64,000 nucleotides of DNA from NCBI RefSeq assembly GCF_001653515.1, contig NZ_LYOY01000040.1:1302001-1366000 (forward strand), in the 5' to 3' direction. This stretch comes from Streptomyces sp. ERV7. Its GTDB lineage: Bacteria > Actinomycetota > Actinomycetes > Streptomycetales > Streptomycetaceae. Position numbers and translations under genes: made by a program. The notes beneath the pieces were generated by a model, which was not told the origin of the DNA, searched no databases, and saw nothing but the letters and a program-made list of their open reading frames with translations. Positions 1 through 10,449 of this stretch are shown in pieces. Each line of letters begins with the position of its first letter. Position 1 is the stretch's first letter.

Positions 1-2
1 CC

Positions 3-203
3 TGCGCGGACTTCTTCCAGATCCGTGACAAGGCGCTGATCGCGCACGCCACGCAGATCGACCCCGACGGCGGCTGGTTCCGGGTCCCGATGGAGATCCA
101 GCGGGAGGTCTGGCCGACGGAGGAGTACGAGCTGGCGAAGTCGCTCGTGGACACTTCCCTCCCCGAGGACGACCTCTTCGCGGGCGTACGCGAGAATGCC
201 TGA
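3..203 (+). CDS. mca: Mycothiol S-conjugate amidase Mca (C-terminal part)
   Basis: Only the last 66 codons are in the window; the 5' end lies outside. Mca cleaves mycothiol S-conjugates of electrophiles or antibiotics, releasing a mercapturic acid for export and recycling GlcN-inositol, in the cytoplasm of actinomycetes. The visible tail (GWFRVPMEIQREVWPTEEY, then a short acidic end) matches the conserved C-terminus of Streptomyces Mca as I know it; the metal-binding motifs are not visible. The stop at 201-203 nearly touches the next start at 205, so the two genes are probably co-transcribed. Identification rests on this short tail and its place next to the small membrane protein gene. Confidence 0.8.
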   Translation, partial: CADFFQIRDKALIAHATQIDPDGGWFRVPMEIQREVWPTEEYELAKSLVDTSLPEDDLFAGVRENA

Positions 204-204
204 T

Positions 205-444
205 ATGAGCGCAAGCCTGGCACTGACGCACTTGGTCCCGCTGGCCAAGGACATCGACAACGACAAGGTGACGCCCGGCGTCCTCGGCTTCATCGTCTTC
301 GCGGCGCTGGCCGCGGGCGTGTGGCTGCTGATGAAGTCGATGAACCGGCACATGGGCAAGGTCGACTTCGAGGAGACCCCGGAGCCGGGCGAGGCCCCGG
401 CGGCCCCGTCCGCCGCCGGCAAGGGCAGCCCGAAGAAGGCGTAG
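205..444 (+). CDS. Small single-pass membrane protein, unknown function
   Basis: A 79-residue protein with one membrane helix at about residues 25-43 (VLGFIVFAALAAGVWLLM), a basic stretch after it (KSMNRHMGK) and a Pro/Ala/Gly-rich cytoplasmic tail ending in KKA. An in-frame ATG exists at 196, but 205 is preferred because it lies just after the mca stop, as expected for a coupled downstream gene. No enzymatic motif is seen. Small proteins of this shape commonly follow mca in Streptomyces; their role is not known to me. Confidence 0.75.
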   Translation: MSASLALTHLVPLAKDIDNDKVTPGVLGFIVFAALAAGVWLLMKSMNRHMGKVDFEETPEPGEAPAAPSAAGKGSPKKA

Positions 445-447
445 GGC

Positions 448-3400
448 CCGCCCGGCCCGCCCCGCCCCCACCGGCACCCCCATGACCTCTCGGGAGTGCC
501 GGGTCGGGACCATGCCCAGGTGCCAGGCCTGCCAGCCGGCCTCCAGCTCGACGCCGCGCTCCAGCATCAGCGCGTACGCCTCCGCGCAGTCCTCCAGCTT
601 GCTGTCGCGGGTGGCGTGGTGGGCGCGGGCCAGCTGGGACAGCTCCTCCTGGGCCACCGCGACCCCGATCTCGGAGCCGCCCGCCGAGGCGTACGGCAGC
701 AGGGTGCAGCGCAGGAAGCGGGCCCAGTCGCCGCCCCTGCGGTCCCCGTACGAGTCGAACAGCTCGACCGCCTCGTCGCACAGCCGCAGCGCCTGGGGCG
801 CGCGGTTGTTGCCCGCGTCGATCAGGGCCAGCTCCAGACAGGTCCAGGCCTCGCCGTGGGCGACCCCGATGCGGTGGAAGTCGGCGCGGGCGTCGACCAG
901 GAGCTGGCGGGCGAAGCCGGAGTTGCGCAGGTTGCCGGTCTGCGCGGCGCGCTGGTCCCGGGTCACCCGGCCGGAGTGGTGGCGGGCGCAGGCGAGGCCG
1001 TACACATCGCGCATCCGCGAGAACATCGTGCGGGCCCGCTCCAGCTCGCGGACCGCCTGGTCGCGGTCGCCGCGCTCCTCCAGGGCCTGGCCCAGGTAGT
1101 AGAGCGTCCACGCCTCGCCGCGCGCGTCCTCCTGCTCCCGGTGGCGGGACAGGGCCTGGCGCAGCCCGTCGACGGCCGGGGACGGGTCGCCGTCCACCAG
1201 ACGGGCCCGGGCCAGCTGGGTCAGCGCCCAGGCCTCACCGCGGCCGTCGCGGGTGCGGCCGTAGAGGTCGAGCGCGGTGCGCAGCGCCTCCTCGGCGCGC
1301 ACCACGTCGCCCATCCGCAGACACACCTGGCCGAGCTGGAAGTGGGTCCAGGCCTCGCCGTGCAGCGACTCGCCCTCGCGGTGCAGGGACAGTGCCGTGT
1401 CCAGCAGGGTCAGCGCGTCGGCCAGGTTCGCCCGGTCGCGCTCGACCGCCGCCAGCGCGTGCAGCGACCAGGCCCGGTCCTCGTCCTGCTCGGGGGCGGC
1501 CTGGAGGTCGATGGCCTCGCGCAGCTTCGCCGCCGCCTCGGTGAGGTTGCCCTGGTGGTGCAGGGTGATGCCGAGCGAGGCGAGCGCGAGCGCCGCGCCG
1601 GCGTCGTTCTGCGCCTCCCGGTAGAGGCCGACCACCGAGGTCAGCGTGGTCCGGGCGGTGTCGAGCTCGCCCAGCTGACGGGCCGCGATGCCGGTGCGCC
1701 ACCGTACGGAACGCTCAAGGAGCCCCTGGTCGACGGCCTGGGAGAGCTCGCTGATCTCGCCCAGGCGGTAGAGGTCGCCGCGCAGCAGGCAGTAGTCGCA
1801 GAGCGCGCCGAGCAGATTGAGCACCGCTTGCTGGTCGATGCCCTCGGTGTCGCGCAGCGCGGCCGTGATGAAGCTCGACTCGTCGTCGAGCCAGCGCAGG
1901 GCCGCGTCCAGCGAGGTGAAGCCGTGGCTGCCGAACTGGCCCGCGCGGGTGGAGAGTTTGCCGTCGACCATACGGATCACCGCGTCGGCGAGCTCCGCGT
2001 AGTTCTGGATCAGCCGCTCCTGGGCGGCCGTGCGCTCGGCGGCCTCCTCCTCGTCGAGGAGCCGGGCCCGCGCGAACGCCCGTACGGTGTCGTGCAGCCG
2101 GTAGCGGTCGGCGCGGACCTGGTCGATCAGGCCCGCCCGCGCCAGGTCCGCGAGCAGCCGGCCCGCCTCCGCCTCACCGGTGGCGAGCAGCGCCGCCGCG
2201 GCCGCCGCGCCGAGCGAGGCCCGCCCGGCGAGCGCCAGGCGCCGCAGCAGTCTGCGGGACTGGTCGGGCTGGTCGGTGTAGCGCAGCCACAGGGCCCGCT
2301 CGACGGGTTCCACCGGGCCGTACGCCCCGAGGTCCGCCGCCAGCGCCCGGGCGTCGCGGGGGCCGAGCGAGGAGCCCGCGACCCGCAGCGCGAGCGGCAG
2401 TCCGCCGCACAACTCCCGTACCAGTAGGGCCGCCTGGCCGTCGTAGGGCTCCTTGGACTCCTCCTGCGCCGCCTCGCGCAGCAGCTCCTCCGCGCCCGCC
2501 TCGTCCAGCGGCTCCACGGCCAGCTGGTGCACCCACGCCGGGAAGTCGTCGGGCAGCTCCAGCGGCCGGGCGGCCGTCACCAGGACCAGGCTGTCGGACC
2601 GCCCGGGCACCAGGGTGCGCACCTGCTCGGCGTCGACGGCGTCGTCCAGGACCACCGTGACCGGAAGGCCCGTCAGATGCTGGTGGTAGAGCTCGGCGAG
2701 CCGGCGCACCTGCTGGTCGGCCGAGGACCGCTCGCGGAAGAGCAGCTGCTCGCGGGGCGCGCCGAGCCGGTTCAGCAGGTGCAGCAGCGCGTCGCGGGTG
2801 GGCAGCGGCGCCTGTGGGCCCTGGCCGCCGCCGCGCAGGTCCACCAGGCACGCGCCCCGGAACTGGTCCCGCAGCTCGTGCGCCGCCCGCACCGCGAGCG
2901 TGGTGCGGCCCACGCCCGCCGGGCCGTGCAGCACCACGACGGTCGGGCGGGTCTCGGTCGCGGCACGCGCCGAGTGCACCCACTGGGCGATCCGGGTGAT
3001 CTCGCCGCGCCGGCCCGCGAACGGCCCCTGCGGCTCCGGCAGATGGCCGAAGGACTGCTCAAGGACCGAGCGGCGCCGGGCCGCCGCGCTCTTGTCCGTG
3101 CCGCGCAGCTGGGTGGGCACGGACGCGCCGGTCTTCTTGCCGGTGCGGGCGGCCGGGGCCGTCATGCGCTGCTGGTCCAGGAACGGGCGGATGCCCCGCA
3201 CGTCCAGGGCGGTCAGCCACTCCAGCCGCAGCTGCTCGGCGCCGCCCGGGCGGCCGAGCTCGCCCGCGCGCCGGTGGGCGGCCGGCCAGTGCGCGGCGGT
3301 CACCCGAAGGACGGTGGCCGCGGACCCGGCGACGGCCACGGCCGCACCGGCGCCGAGCGCGGGCCCCGCGCCGGTCCCCAGCGCCGTGTCCGCGACGACG

Positions 3401-3675
3401 GCGGTGACGGCCGCGACGGCGGTCACCAGGAACGCCGTGCCCGTCTTCTCGCGCGCGAACCGGGCGCCGAGCGTCGGCTGCCCGGCCTCCGCCTCGTCCA
3501 GTGCGCGGGTGTACGCCGCGTACTCCTCCTCGGCGCTCGCCGCCAGCGCGTCGAGTGCCGCCCGGCCGCGTGTCAGCAGCGCGTTGGCGTCGGCCCGGCC
3601 TCCGGAGCGCCGCACCTCCTCCTCGACCGCGCGCGCCAACAGCCGCTCGGCCTCCGCCCGATGGCCGTCCCGCAT
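448..3675 (-). CDS. NB-ARC ATPase with tetratricopeptide repeats
   Basis: A large cytoplasmic regulator-like protein of about 1070 residues. The ATG at 3675 follows a GGAGGGGG ribosome site. The order is an alpha-helical N-terminal region with a hydrophobic patch, a P-loop at about residue 250 (GPAGVGRTTLA, with Arg in place of the usual Lys), a Walker B-like LPVTVVLDDA, the NB-ARC GLPLALRVAGSSLG motif, then TPR units (for example AWSLHALAAVERDRANLADA and RGEAWALTQLARARL). The similarity I recognise ends near REVMG at about position 480. No stop codon follows in this frame: it stays open across the membrane-protein gene and mca to the window edge, so the 3' end given is where plausible coding ends. 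See findings. Confidence 0.75.
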
Positions 3676-3810
3676 ATGCGTCCCCCTCCGAGAGCGTCCG
3701 GTACGCCTTGAGTCCTGGTCGAGTGTGCCGTCCGTGTCAAGTGTCCTGCGCGGCGCGCGTCGGCGCGAGGGAGTCGGCGGATCATCTCGCCCGTGGGGGA
3801 GGATGACCCC

Positions 3811-5814
<2,004 letters not shown>

Positions 5815-5835
5815 GGCGTGTGCCGGGCGTGAACG

Positions 5836-5873
5836 CGGGTTCCCCGCGCCCGTGATGGGGCGCGGGGAACCCG
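5836..5873. terminator. Bidirectional hairpin terminator
   Basis: A perfect 16-bp inverted repeat (CGGGTTCCCCGCGCCC and its complement) around a short GTGAT-containing loop, between two convergent genes. There is no T tract, which is usual for Streptomyces terminators. The arm sequence (TTCCCCGCGCCC) recurs at several other intergenic sites in this window. Confidence 0.75.
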
Positions 5874-5879
5874 GGCGGC

Positions 5880-6269
5880 TCAGTTGTCGTTCTTGAAGAT
5901 GCCGATGTAGTACCAGTCGCCCCGGTCCGGCGACTGCCACGCCGGGACCCACTCGTCCTGCGAGCCGAGCCAGCTGCCGCCGCTCTGACCGCAGGTCTTG
6001 TCGGTCCACTTGCTGAAGTGCATGTAGTCGCGCCACCACCAGCCGCCGAAGCGGGTCTCGTAGCCCGGCGTGGCCAGGCACGCGTGGGCGGGCCTGCCCT
6101 TCTGGTCAAGGCCGTCGATCTTGATGGACTCGACCCGGCGCGTGTCGTCGTGGATGACGATCTGCTGCCCGTCGGTGCCCGCGAACGCGGTCCCGCCGGT
6201 GGCGGCGACGCCCGCGACGGCCAGCGTCCCGGTGACGGCGGCCATGGCGAACTTCCTGCCCGTACCCAT
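5880..6269 (-). CDS. Small secreted protein, unknown function
   Basis: 129 residues from ATG 6269, which follows GGGGGAG. A longer in-frame reading to 6359 has no good ribosome site. A Sec signal peptide is clear: a GTGRKFAM basic start, a hydrophobic core AAVTGTLAVAGVAATGG, and likely cleavage after AFA. The mature part of about 100 residues is rich in Trp/Tyr (YETRFGGWWWRDYMHFSKW) and has two Cys (CLATPG and TCGQSG) that could form a disulfide. No family recognised. It is convergent with the DUF255 gene and divergent from the DUF1906 gene. Confidence 0.75.
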   Translation of the reverse strand: MGTGRKFAMAAVTGTLAVAGVAATGGTAFAGTDGQQIVIHDDTRRVESIKIDGLDQKGRPAHACLATPGYETRFGGWWWRDYMHFSKWTDKTCGQSGGSWLGSQDEWVPAWQSPDRGDWYYIGIFKNDN

Positions 6270-6379
6270 GAGTTGCTCCCCCTTGGCGGTGCGTCCGACG
6301 ACGCACCAAATGATCATGTGCCGGGAGATCGTACGACACGTCGGAGAGTGGCCGTACACGTCGCCGTACGCAACGAAAA

Positions 6380-6408
6380 GCGGTTGATCATTCGGTTATG
6401 ATCACCGC
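6380..6408. promoter_or_regulatory. Imperfect palindrome in divergent promoter region
   Basis: The 322-bp gap 6270-6591 between the divergent small secreted protein and DUF1906 genes contains no convincing ORF. Its notable element is an inverted repeat GCGGTTGATCAT / ATGATCACCGC around TCGGTT (one bulged T), in a locally AT-richer stretch suited to a promoter or operator. The rest shows nothing I can name. Confidence 0.35.
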
Positions 6409-6591
6409 ACCGACGGCCGTCGACGGGGGAAACCGACGCCGAGGTGATGCGGGGAAACCAGCTTCCGGAGAAGGCCGTTCCGTGCTGCCCACCAGGGCGG
6501 CCGACCGGACGGCCGTTGCCGGAATGCCTCATTCCGCCATCAGGATTCACGCACCCCCGAGTCCCGAGCCCCGCTCACCAGAGAGAGAAAC

Positions 6592-8961
6592 ATGGCGGAC
6601 GAGAAGGTCCTTGCTGCCCAGAAGTGGGTCAACGCCACCTATGCGATGGTCCCCGGCTATGTGAAGTGCCCCGAGGACGGGCGCACCGGCTGGTCGACGA
6701 TGTTCGCGTTGACGATGGCGCTCCAGGCCGAGCTCACCATGGCCCCGCTGGTCGCGAGCTTCGGCCCGGGCACGCTCTCCGAGCTCGCCAAGCGCGGCGA
6801 CATCGGCCCGAACGAGCCGAACGTCAACATCAAGAAGATCGTCGAGCACGCCCTGTTCTGCAAGGGCTACTGGGGCGGCGACGGCACCGGCGCGTACGGC
6901 GCCGCCACCGACAAGTCGGTCCGCAACCTCAAGAACGACGCCGGTGTCGACGCCTCCCACGGCCTGGTGTCGCCCAAGGTCTTCAAGGCGCTGCTGAGCA
7001 TGGACGCCTACGTCTCCATCACCGGCGGGACCGACACGGTCCGCGAGGTGCAGCGCTGGCTCAACAGCCGCTACATCAGCCACTCGTCGTTCTTCATCGG
7101 CCCCGCCGACGGCGTGTACTCCCGCGATGTGCAGAAGTCGCTGATGAAGGCGATCCAGTACGAGCTGGGCATAGCCGACGACCAGGCGACCGGCGCGTTC
7201 GGGCCCGGCACCCAGGCGGGTCTGAAGAACCACCCGGTGAAGCAGGGCGACTCGGGCATCTGGGCCCAGCTCTTCTCGGCGGCGTGCGTCTTCAACTCCC
7301 CGGTGGTCACGCCCGACACCAACATCATGACCACGTTCCGCAGCACCTTCGACGCCAAGCTCGACGAGTGGGTGAAGGCGTTCCAGAAGTTCTCGGAGCT
7401 GGACGCGAACGGTGTCGGCGACTACCGCACCTGGGCCCAGCTGCTGGTCTCCACCGGCGACCCGAACCGTGCCACCAAGGCGTGCGACACCCGGTTCCGG
7501 ATCACCCGGCCGCGCGCGGACGCGCTGTTCAAGGCGGGTTACACCCACGTCGGCCGCTATCTGTTCGACCCGCCGGGCAGCACCCTGGACAAGAACATCA
7601 AGGACGGCGAGCTGGCGGACATCTTCGCCGCCGGTCTGAGCGTGTTCCCGATCTACCAGGACAACGCCCGCCGCCTCCAGGACTTCACCTTCGAGCAGGG
7701 CTTCAACCACGCGCAGAACGCCCACTCGTGCGCCGAGGCCTACGGCTTCAACCGGGGCACGGTCATCTACTTCGCGGTCGACTACGACGCCACCACGGAC
7801 GAGATCGCCTCCAACGTCGTCCCGTACTTCCAGGGTGTCCAGGCCGGACTCGCCAACAAGGGCAAGCGCTACTACCACGGCGTCTACGGCTCGCGGAACG
7901 TCTGCACCCAGGTCAGCAAGCGCACGGACGCCCGGTACTCCTTCGTCTCCGGGATGTCCTGGGGCTTCTCCGGGAACCTCGGCTTCCCGCTCCCGCCGAA
8001 CTGGGCGTTCAACCAGATCCGGGAGTTCAAGTTCATCTACAGCGGCGACTCGTTCGACCTCGACAACGACGCGCGCCGGGTGGGCGGCGACGAAGGCCAG
8101 AAGAGTGTGCACGAGGCCGTGGACCCCGCCTCCGCGTTCATCAGGAACATGGAGAAGGTGTTCCCGCTGGCGATGCGGTACACGAACACCAGGGACGGCG
8201 ACCCGAACCGGCTCACCATGCAGTACGGCCGCAGCGAGAAGTACAACGACAAGAACTGGGCCATGCTGATCGGGTACGCGAATCCCGACTTCGTGAAGTT
8301 CGCGAACAGCGACGGCGCTTCCGTCCTGCCGGTGTTCACCGACCTGGTGACCGGGTACCCGATCGGTGCCGAGCACCTGCTGGCCGCCGCCAACGGCCAC
8401 TACGACAAGCCGCAGAGCGACAGCGACATCCGGCGGGTCGGCGCGGGCGACATCGCGGGCTGGGCGGGTGACCTCATCACCCTCTACGGCGAGTGGCGGC
8501 GCGACATCAAGGCGTACCCGTCCGGACACGCCTACTGCGACGCGAAGTTCGGCCGGATGGGCGTGACCTCGACGTTCGGCTTCAACGACCTCATCGAGGA
8601 CGCCGACGGCTATCTGATCGCGCGGCGGGTGGAGCGCGGCGGGCAGTTCATGAACGTGGTCCGCGAGCACTACGGCATGGGCGAGCGCGACGCCGGCGCC
8701 CTGACCCGCTTCCGGGACTTCTACGAGCAGCGCTTCGGCGGCAACGTCGACCACGTGGTCACCATGGCCCGCTCGGTCCTGCTCTCGCAGGCCGACCCGG
8801 TCCTCACCATCGGCCGCCGGACGCTCATCCAGGGCCAGGCGGGGGACAACGCCACGATGCCCGGGGACCTGCCGGACGACGTCCTCAACGACTTCTGCCG
8901 GGGCTTCGCGGACGGGCTCCACGACCGCGTCCTGCAGGAAGCCAACGCCAAGGGCCTGTAG
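6592..8961 (+). CDS. DUF1906 glycoside-hydrolase-like protein with peptidoglycan-binding-like repeats
   Basis: 789 residues, ATG preceded by AGAGAGA. The first ~290 residues contain three stretches resembling peptidoglycan-binding domain units (GPADGVYSRDVQKSLMKAIQ; ADDQATGAFGPGTQAGLKNH; ELDANGVGDYRTWAQLL). Residues ~300-500 match DUF1906/Rv2525c-like glycoside hydrolase folds: YTHVGRYLFDPPGSTLDK, VFPIYQDNAR, TVIYFAVDYDATTDEIA, KRYYHGVYGSRNVC. A further ~250-residue C-terminal region (AYPSGHAYCDAKFGRMGV onwards) is unassigned. There is no signal peptide, unusual for a presumed wall-acting protein; release by another route or lysis is possible. Substrate unknown. A Tat-exported M15-like gene follows 31 bp downstream. 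Confidence 0.8.
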   Translation: MADEKVLAAQKWVNATYAMVPGYVKCPEDGRTGWSTMFALTMALQAELTMAPLVASFGPGTLSELAKRGDIGPNEPNVNIKKIVEHALFCKGYWGGDGTGAYGAATDKSVRNLKNDAGVDASHGLVSPKVFKALLSMDAYVSITGGTDTVREVQRWLNSRYISHSSFFIGPADGVYSRDVQKSLMKAIQYELGIADDQATGAFGPGTQAGLKNHPVKQGDSGIWAQLFSAACVFNSPVVTPDTNIMTTFRSTFDAKLDEWVKAFQKFSELDANGVGDYRTWAQLLVSTGDPNRATKACDTRFRITRPRADALFKAGYTHVGRYLFDPPGSTLDKNIKDGELADIFAAGLSVFPIYQDNARRLQDFTFEQGFNHAQNAHSCAEAYGFNRGTVIYFAVDYDATTDEIASNVVPYFQGVQAGLANKGKRYYHGVYGSRNVCTQVSKRTDARYSFVSGMSWGFSGNLGFPLPPNWAFNQIREFKFIYSGDSFDLDNDARRVGGDEGQKSVHEAVDPASAFIRNMEKVFPLAMRYTNTRDGDPNRLTMQYGRSEKYNDKNWAMLIGYANPDFVKFANSDGASVLPVFTDLVTGYPIGAEHLLAAANGHYDKPQSDSDIRRVGAGDIAGWAGDLITLYGEWRRDIKAYPSGHAYCDAKFGRMGVTSTFGFNDLIEDADGYLIARRVERGGQFMNVVREHYGMGERDAGALTRFRDFYEQRFGGNVDHVVTMARSVLLSQADPVLTIGRRTLIQGQAGDNATMPGDLPDDVLNDFCRGFADGLHDRVLQEANAKGL

Positions 8962-8992
8962 GGCCGGTACGAGAGTGATGAGGAACCGAACC

Positions 8993-9823
8993 ATGAGTGA
9001 TGTCATGACGCAGGCGACGCGCATCGGCCGCCGCCGCTTCCTGGTGGCCGGCGCCGGTGTCGCCGGTGGTGCGGCGCTGGTCGCGGGCGGGATGTCCGGC
9101 ACGGCCGCCGCCGCTCCGGCCCCGGCCGTCCCCGCCGCCCCGGCGGCCGAGGAGTGGCGGGACCGCACCTCCGCCAACGGCTGGCGCGTCGTCGCCTCGG
9201 CGCCCTCGCACCGGGTCGAGGGCGCGGGCGGTGTCCACTTCACGGCACTGGACGGCGATGTGGCGACCGTGCTCACCCACGTGGTGCGCCGCTACCACTA
9301 CGAGATCCACACGCTCGGCGCGGGCGAGATCACCGGCCACACCACCGGGCGCGCGGTGGCGGCGCCGTACGAGAGCAACTACCTCTCGGGGACGGCGATC
9401 GCGATCCGTCCGCTGCTGTACCCGGCGCGGGCGCGGAACGGCTTCTTCCCGCACGAGCTGGTGGTCGTCCGCGACATCCTGGCGGATCTGGAGGGCGTGG
9501 TGAAGTGGGGCGGCGACGCGTCGACCCCGAAGGAGTCGCACTTCCAGATCGACGTGCGTCCCGGTGACTCGGGGCTGCGGCGGGTGGCGGCGAAGCTGCG
9601 CGGCTGGGACGGGGCTGGGGGCGGGCGCGGTGGATGCGCTCGCGCCGGGTCGCCTGAAGGCCGCCAAGGCCCTGGCGGCGCGCCAGCGCTGACCGTCGCG
9701 GGGTCCGGGGCTTTGCCCCGGACCCCTCTTTCTTTCGGCTGCGGACCGTGGTGGGTTGCTCGCGCGGTTCCCCGCGCCCCTGTAGGGCGCCCGGTGCCGC
9801 TCAGCTGTGCAGGCCGCTCCTGA
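8993..9823 (+). CDS. Tat-exported M15-like (VanY-type) peptidase homologue, 3' frameshifted
   Basis: The ATG at 8993 follows a GAGG site. A twin-arginine signal (RIGRRRFLVAGAG) and Ala-rich cleavage region precede a domain whose end, VVKWGGDASTPKESHFQIDV, matches the C-terminal zinc motif of M15C peptidases. The partner motif, normally NHxSGTAxD, reads SNYLSGTAIAI: His is Tyr and Asp is Ala, so two zinc ligands appear lost and the protein may bind wall without cutting it. Near 9625-9632 (GGGCGGGCG) the frame shifts. The alternative frame continues sensibly (AVDALAPGRLKAAKALAARQ) to a TGA at 9690-9692, immediately before a terminator, whereas the present frame runs through that terminator to 9823. 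Confidence 0.7.
   Translation: MSDVMTQATRIGRRRFLVAGAGVAGGAALVAGGMSGTAAAAPAPAVPAAPAAEEWRDRTSANGWRVVASAPSHRVEGAGGVHFTALDGDVATVLTHVVRRYHYEIHTLGAGEITGHTTGRAVAAPYESNYLSGTAIAIRPLLYPARARNGFFPHELVVVRDILADLEGVVKWGGDASTPKESHFQIDVRPGDSGLRRVAAKLRGWDGAGGGRGGCARAGSPEGRQGPGGAPALTVAGSGALPRTPLSFGCGPWWVARAVPRAPVGRPVPLSCAGRS
9700..9726 (+). terminator. Intrinsic terminator of the M15-like gene
   Basis: A perfect 12-bp inverted repeat GGGGTCCGGGGC / GCCCCGGACCCC with a TTT loop, followed by TCTTTCTTT. It begins 8 bases after the alternative-frame stop at 9690-9692, which supports that stop as the ancestral end of the gene. A copy of the TTCCCCGCGCCCC intergenic repeat follows at about 9762-9780. Confidence 0.8.
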
Positions 9824-10439
9824 CCGTCGTGAAAGAGCGTTCCACCAGCTCCACCAAGTCGTCCTCGTGGTCGCGTTCCGCCCAGTACACCGTCGTCTCG
9901 TAGAGCGCGCCCAGGACCGACATCGAGAACACCCGGACCTCCAGGTCGTCCTCCGCGCGGCCGGTGCGTTCCGCCAGCACCCCGCACAGCAGGCGGCTGG
10001 TGAGGGCCATCGACTGCATCATGCGGGCGCGCAGCGCCGGTACCTGGACCAGCAGCGTCGTGCGCTCGATCAGCTCGTCGCGCTCGTGCTCCAGGGCCAG
10101 CCGGGTCGCCTTGACGACGATGTGCCGCAGGGAGTCGAGCGGCTGCTCGTCCGTCGGGCGGGCCCGCAGTTCGGCCACCATGATCGGGTCGTACTCGTCG
10201 GTGAGGACGATGTCCTCCTTGGTGGGGAAGTAGCGGAACACCGTCGAGGGGGACACCTCCGCCGCCTCCGCGATCTGCTCGACCGTCGTCGCGTCGTACC
10301 CCTGCTCGGCGATCAGCCGGTAGGTCGCGCGCCGGATCGCCACGCGCGTCTTGAGCTTCTTGCGTTCGCGCAGCCCGAGCTGCGGCTGCATGTCCTCGGC
10401 GAGGGAGTCGAGGGACCGGGTGCGTCGGGTGGCGGGCAT
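9801..10439 (-). CDS. TetR-family transcriptional regulator
   Basis: About 212 residues. The N-terminal helix-turn-helix is clear: TRVAIRRATYRLIAEQGYDA, then TTVEQIAEAAEVSPSTVFRYF and PTKEDIV. The ligand domain is typical in length and ends LVERSFTTVRSGLHS. ATG 10439 has GAGA upstream; an in-frame ATG at 10457 would overlap the MFS stop (10450-10452) and is also possible. The gene lies directly downstream of the MFS exporter on the same strand, so repressor and pump form one operon, probably self-regulated through the palindrome at 12027-12054. The inducer is probably a substrate of the pump (inference). Confidence 0.88.
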   Translation of the reverse strand: MPATRRTRSLDSLAEDMQPQLGLRERKKLKTRVAIRRATYRLIAEQGYDATTVEQIAEAAEVSPSTVFRYFPTKEDIVLTDEYDPIMVAELRARPTDEQPLDSLRHIVVKATRLALEHERDELIERTTLLVQVPALRARMMQSMALTSRLLCGVLAERTGRAEDDLEVRVFSMSVLGALYETTVYWAERDHEDDLVELVERSFTTVRSGLHS

Positions 10440-10449
10440 GTCGACATTC

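Noticed and set aside
496..3711. Long plus-strand frames opposite the TPR gene
   Set aside because: They share codon register with the minus-strand TPR protein, are rich in Arg/Gln/Val repeats without domain motifs, and are typical antisense shadows in high-GC DNA.
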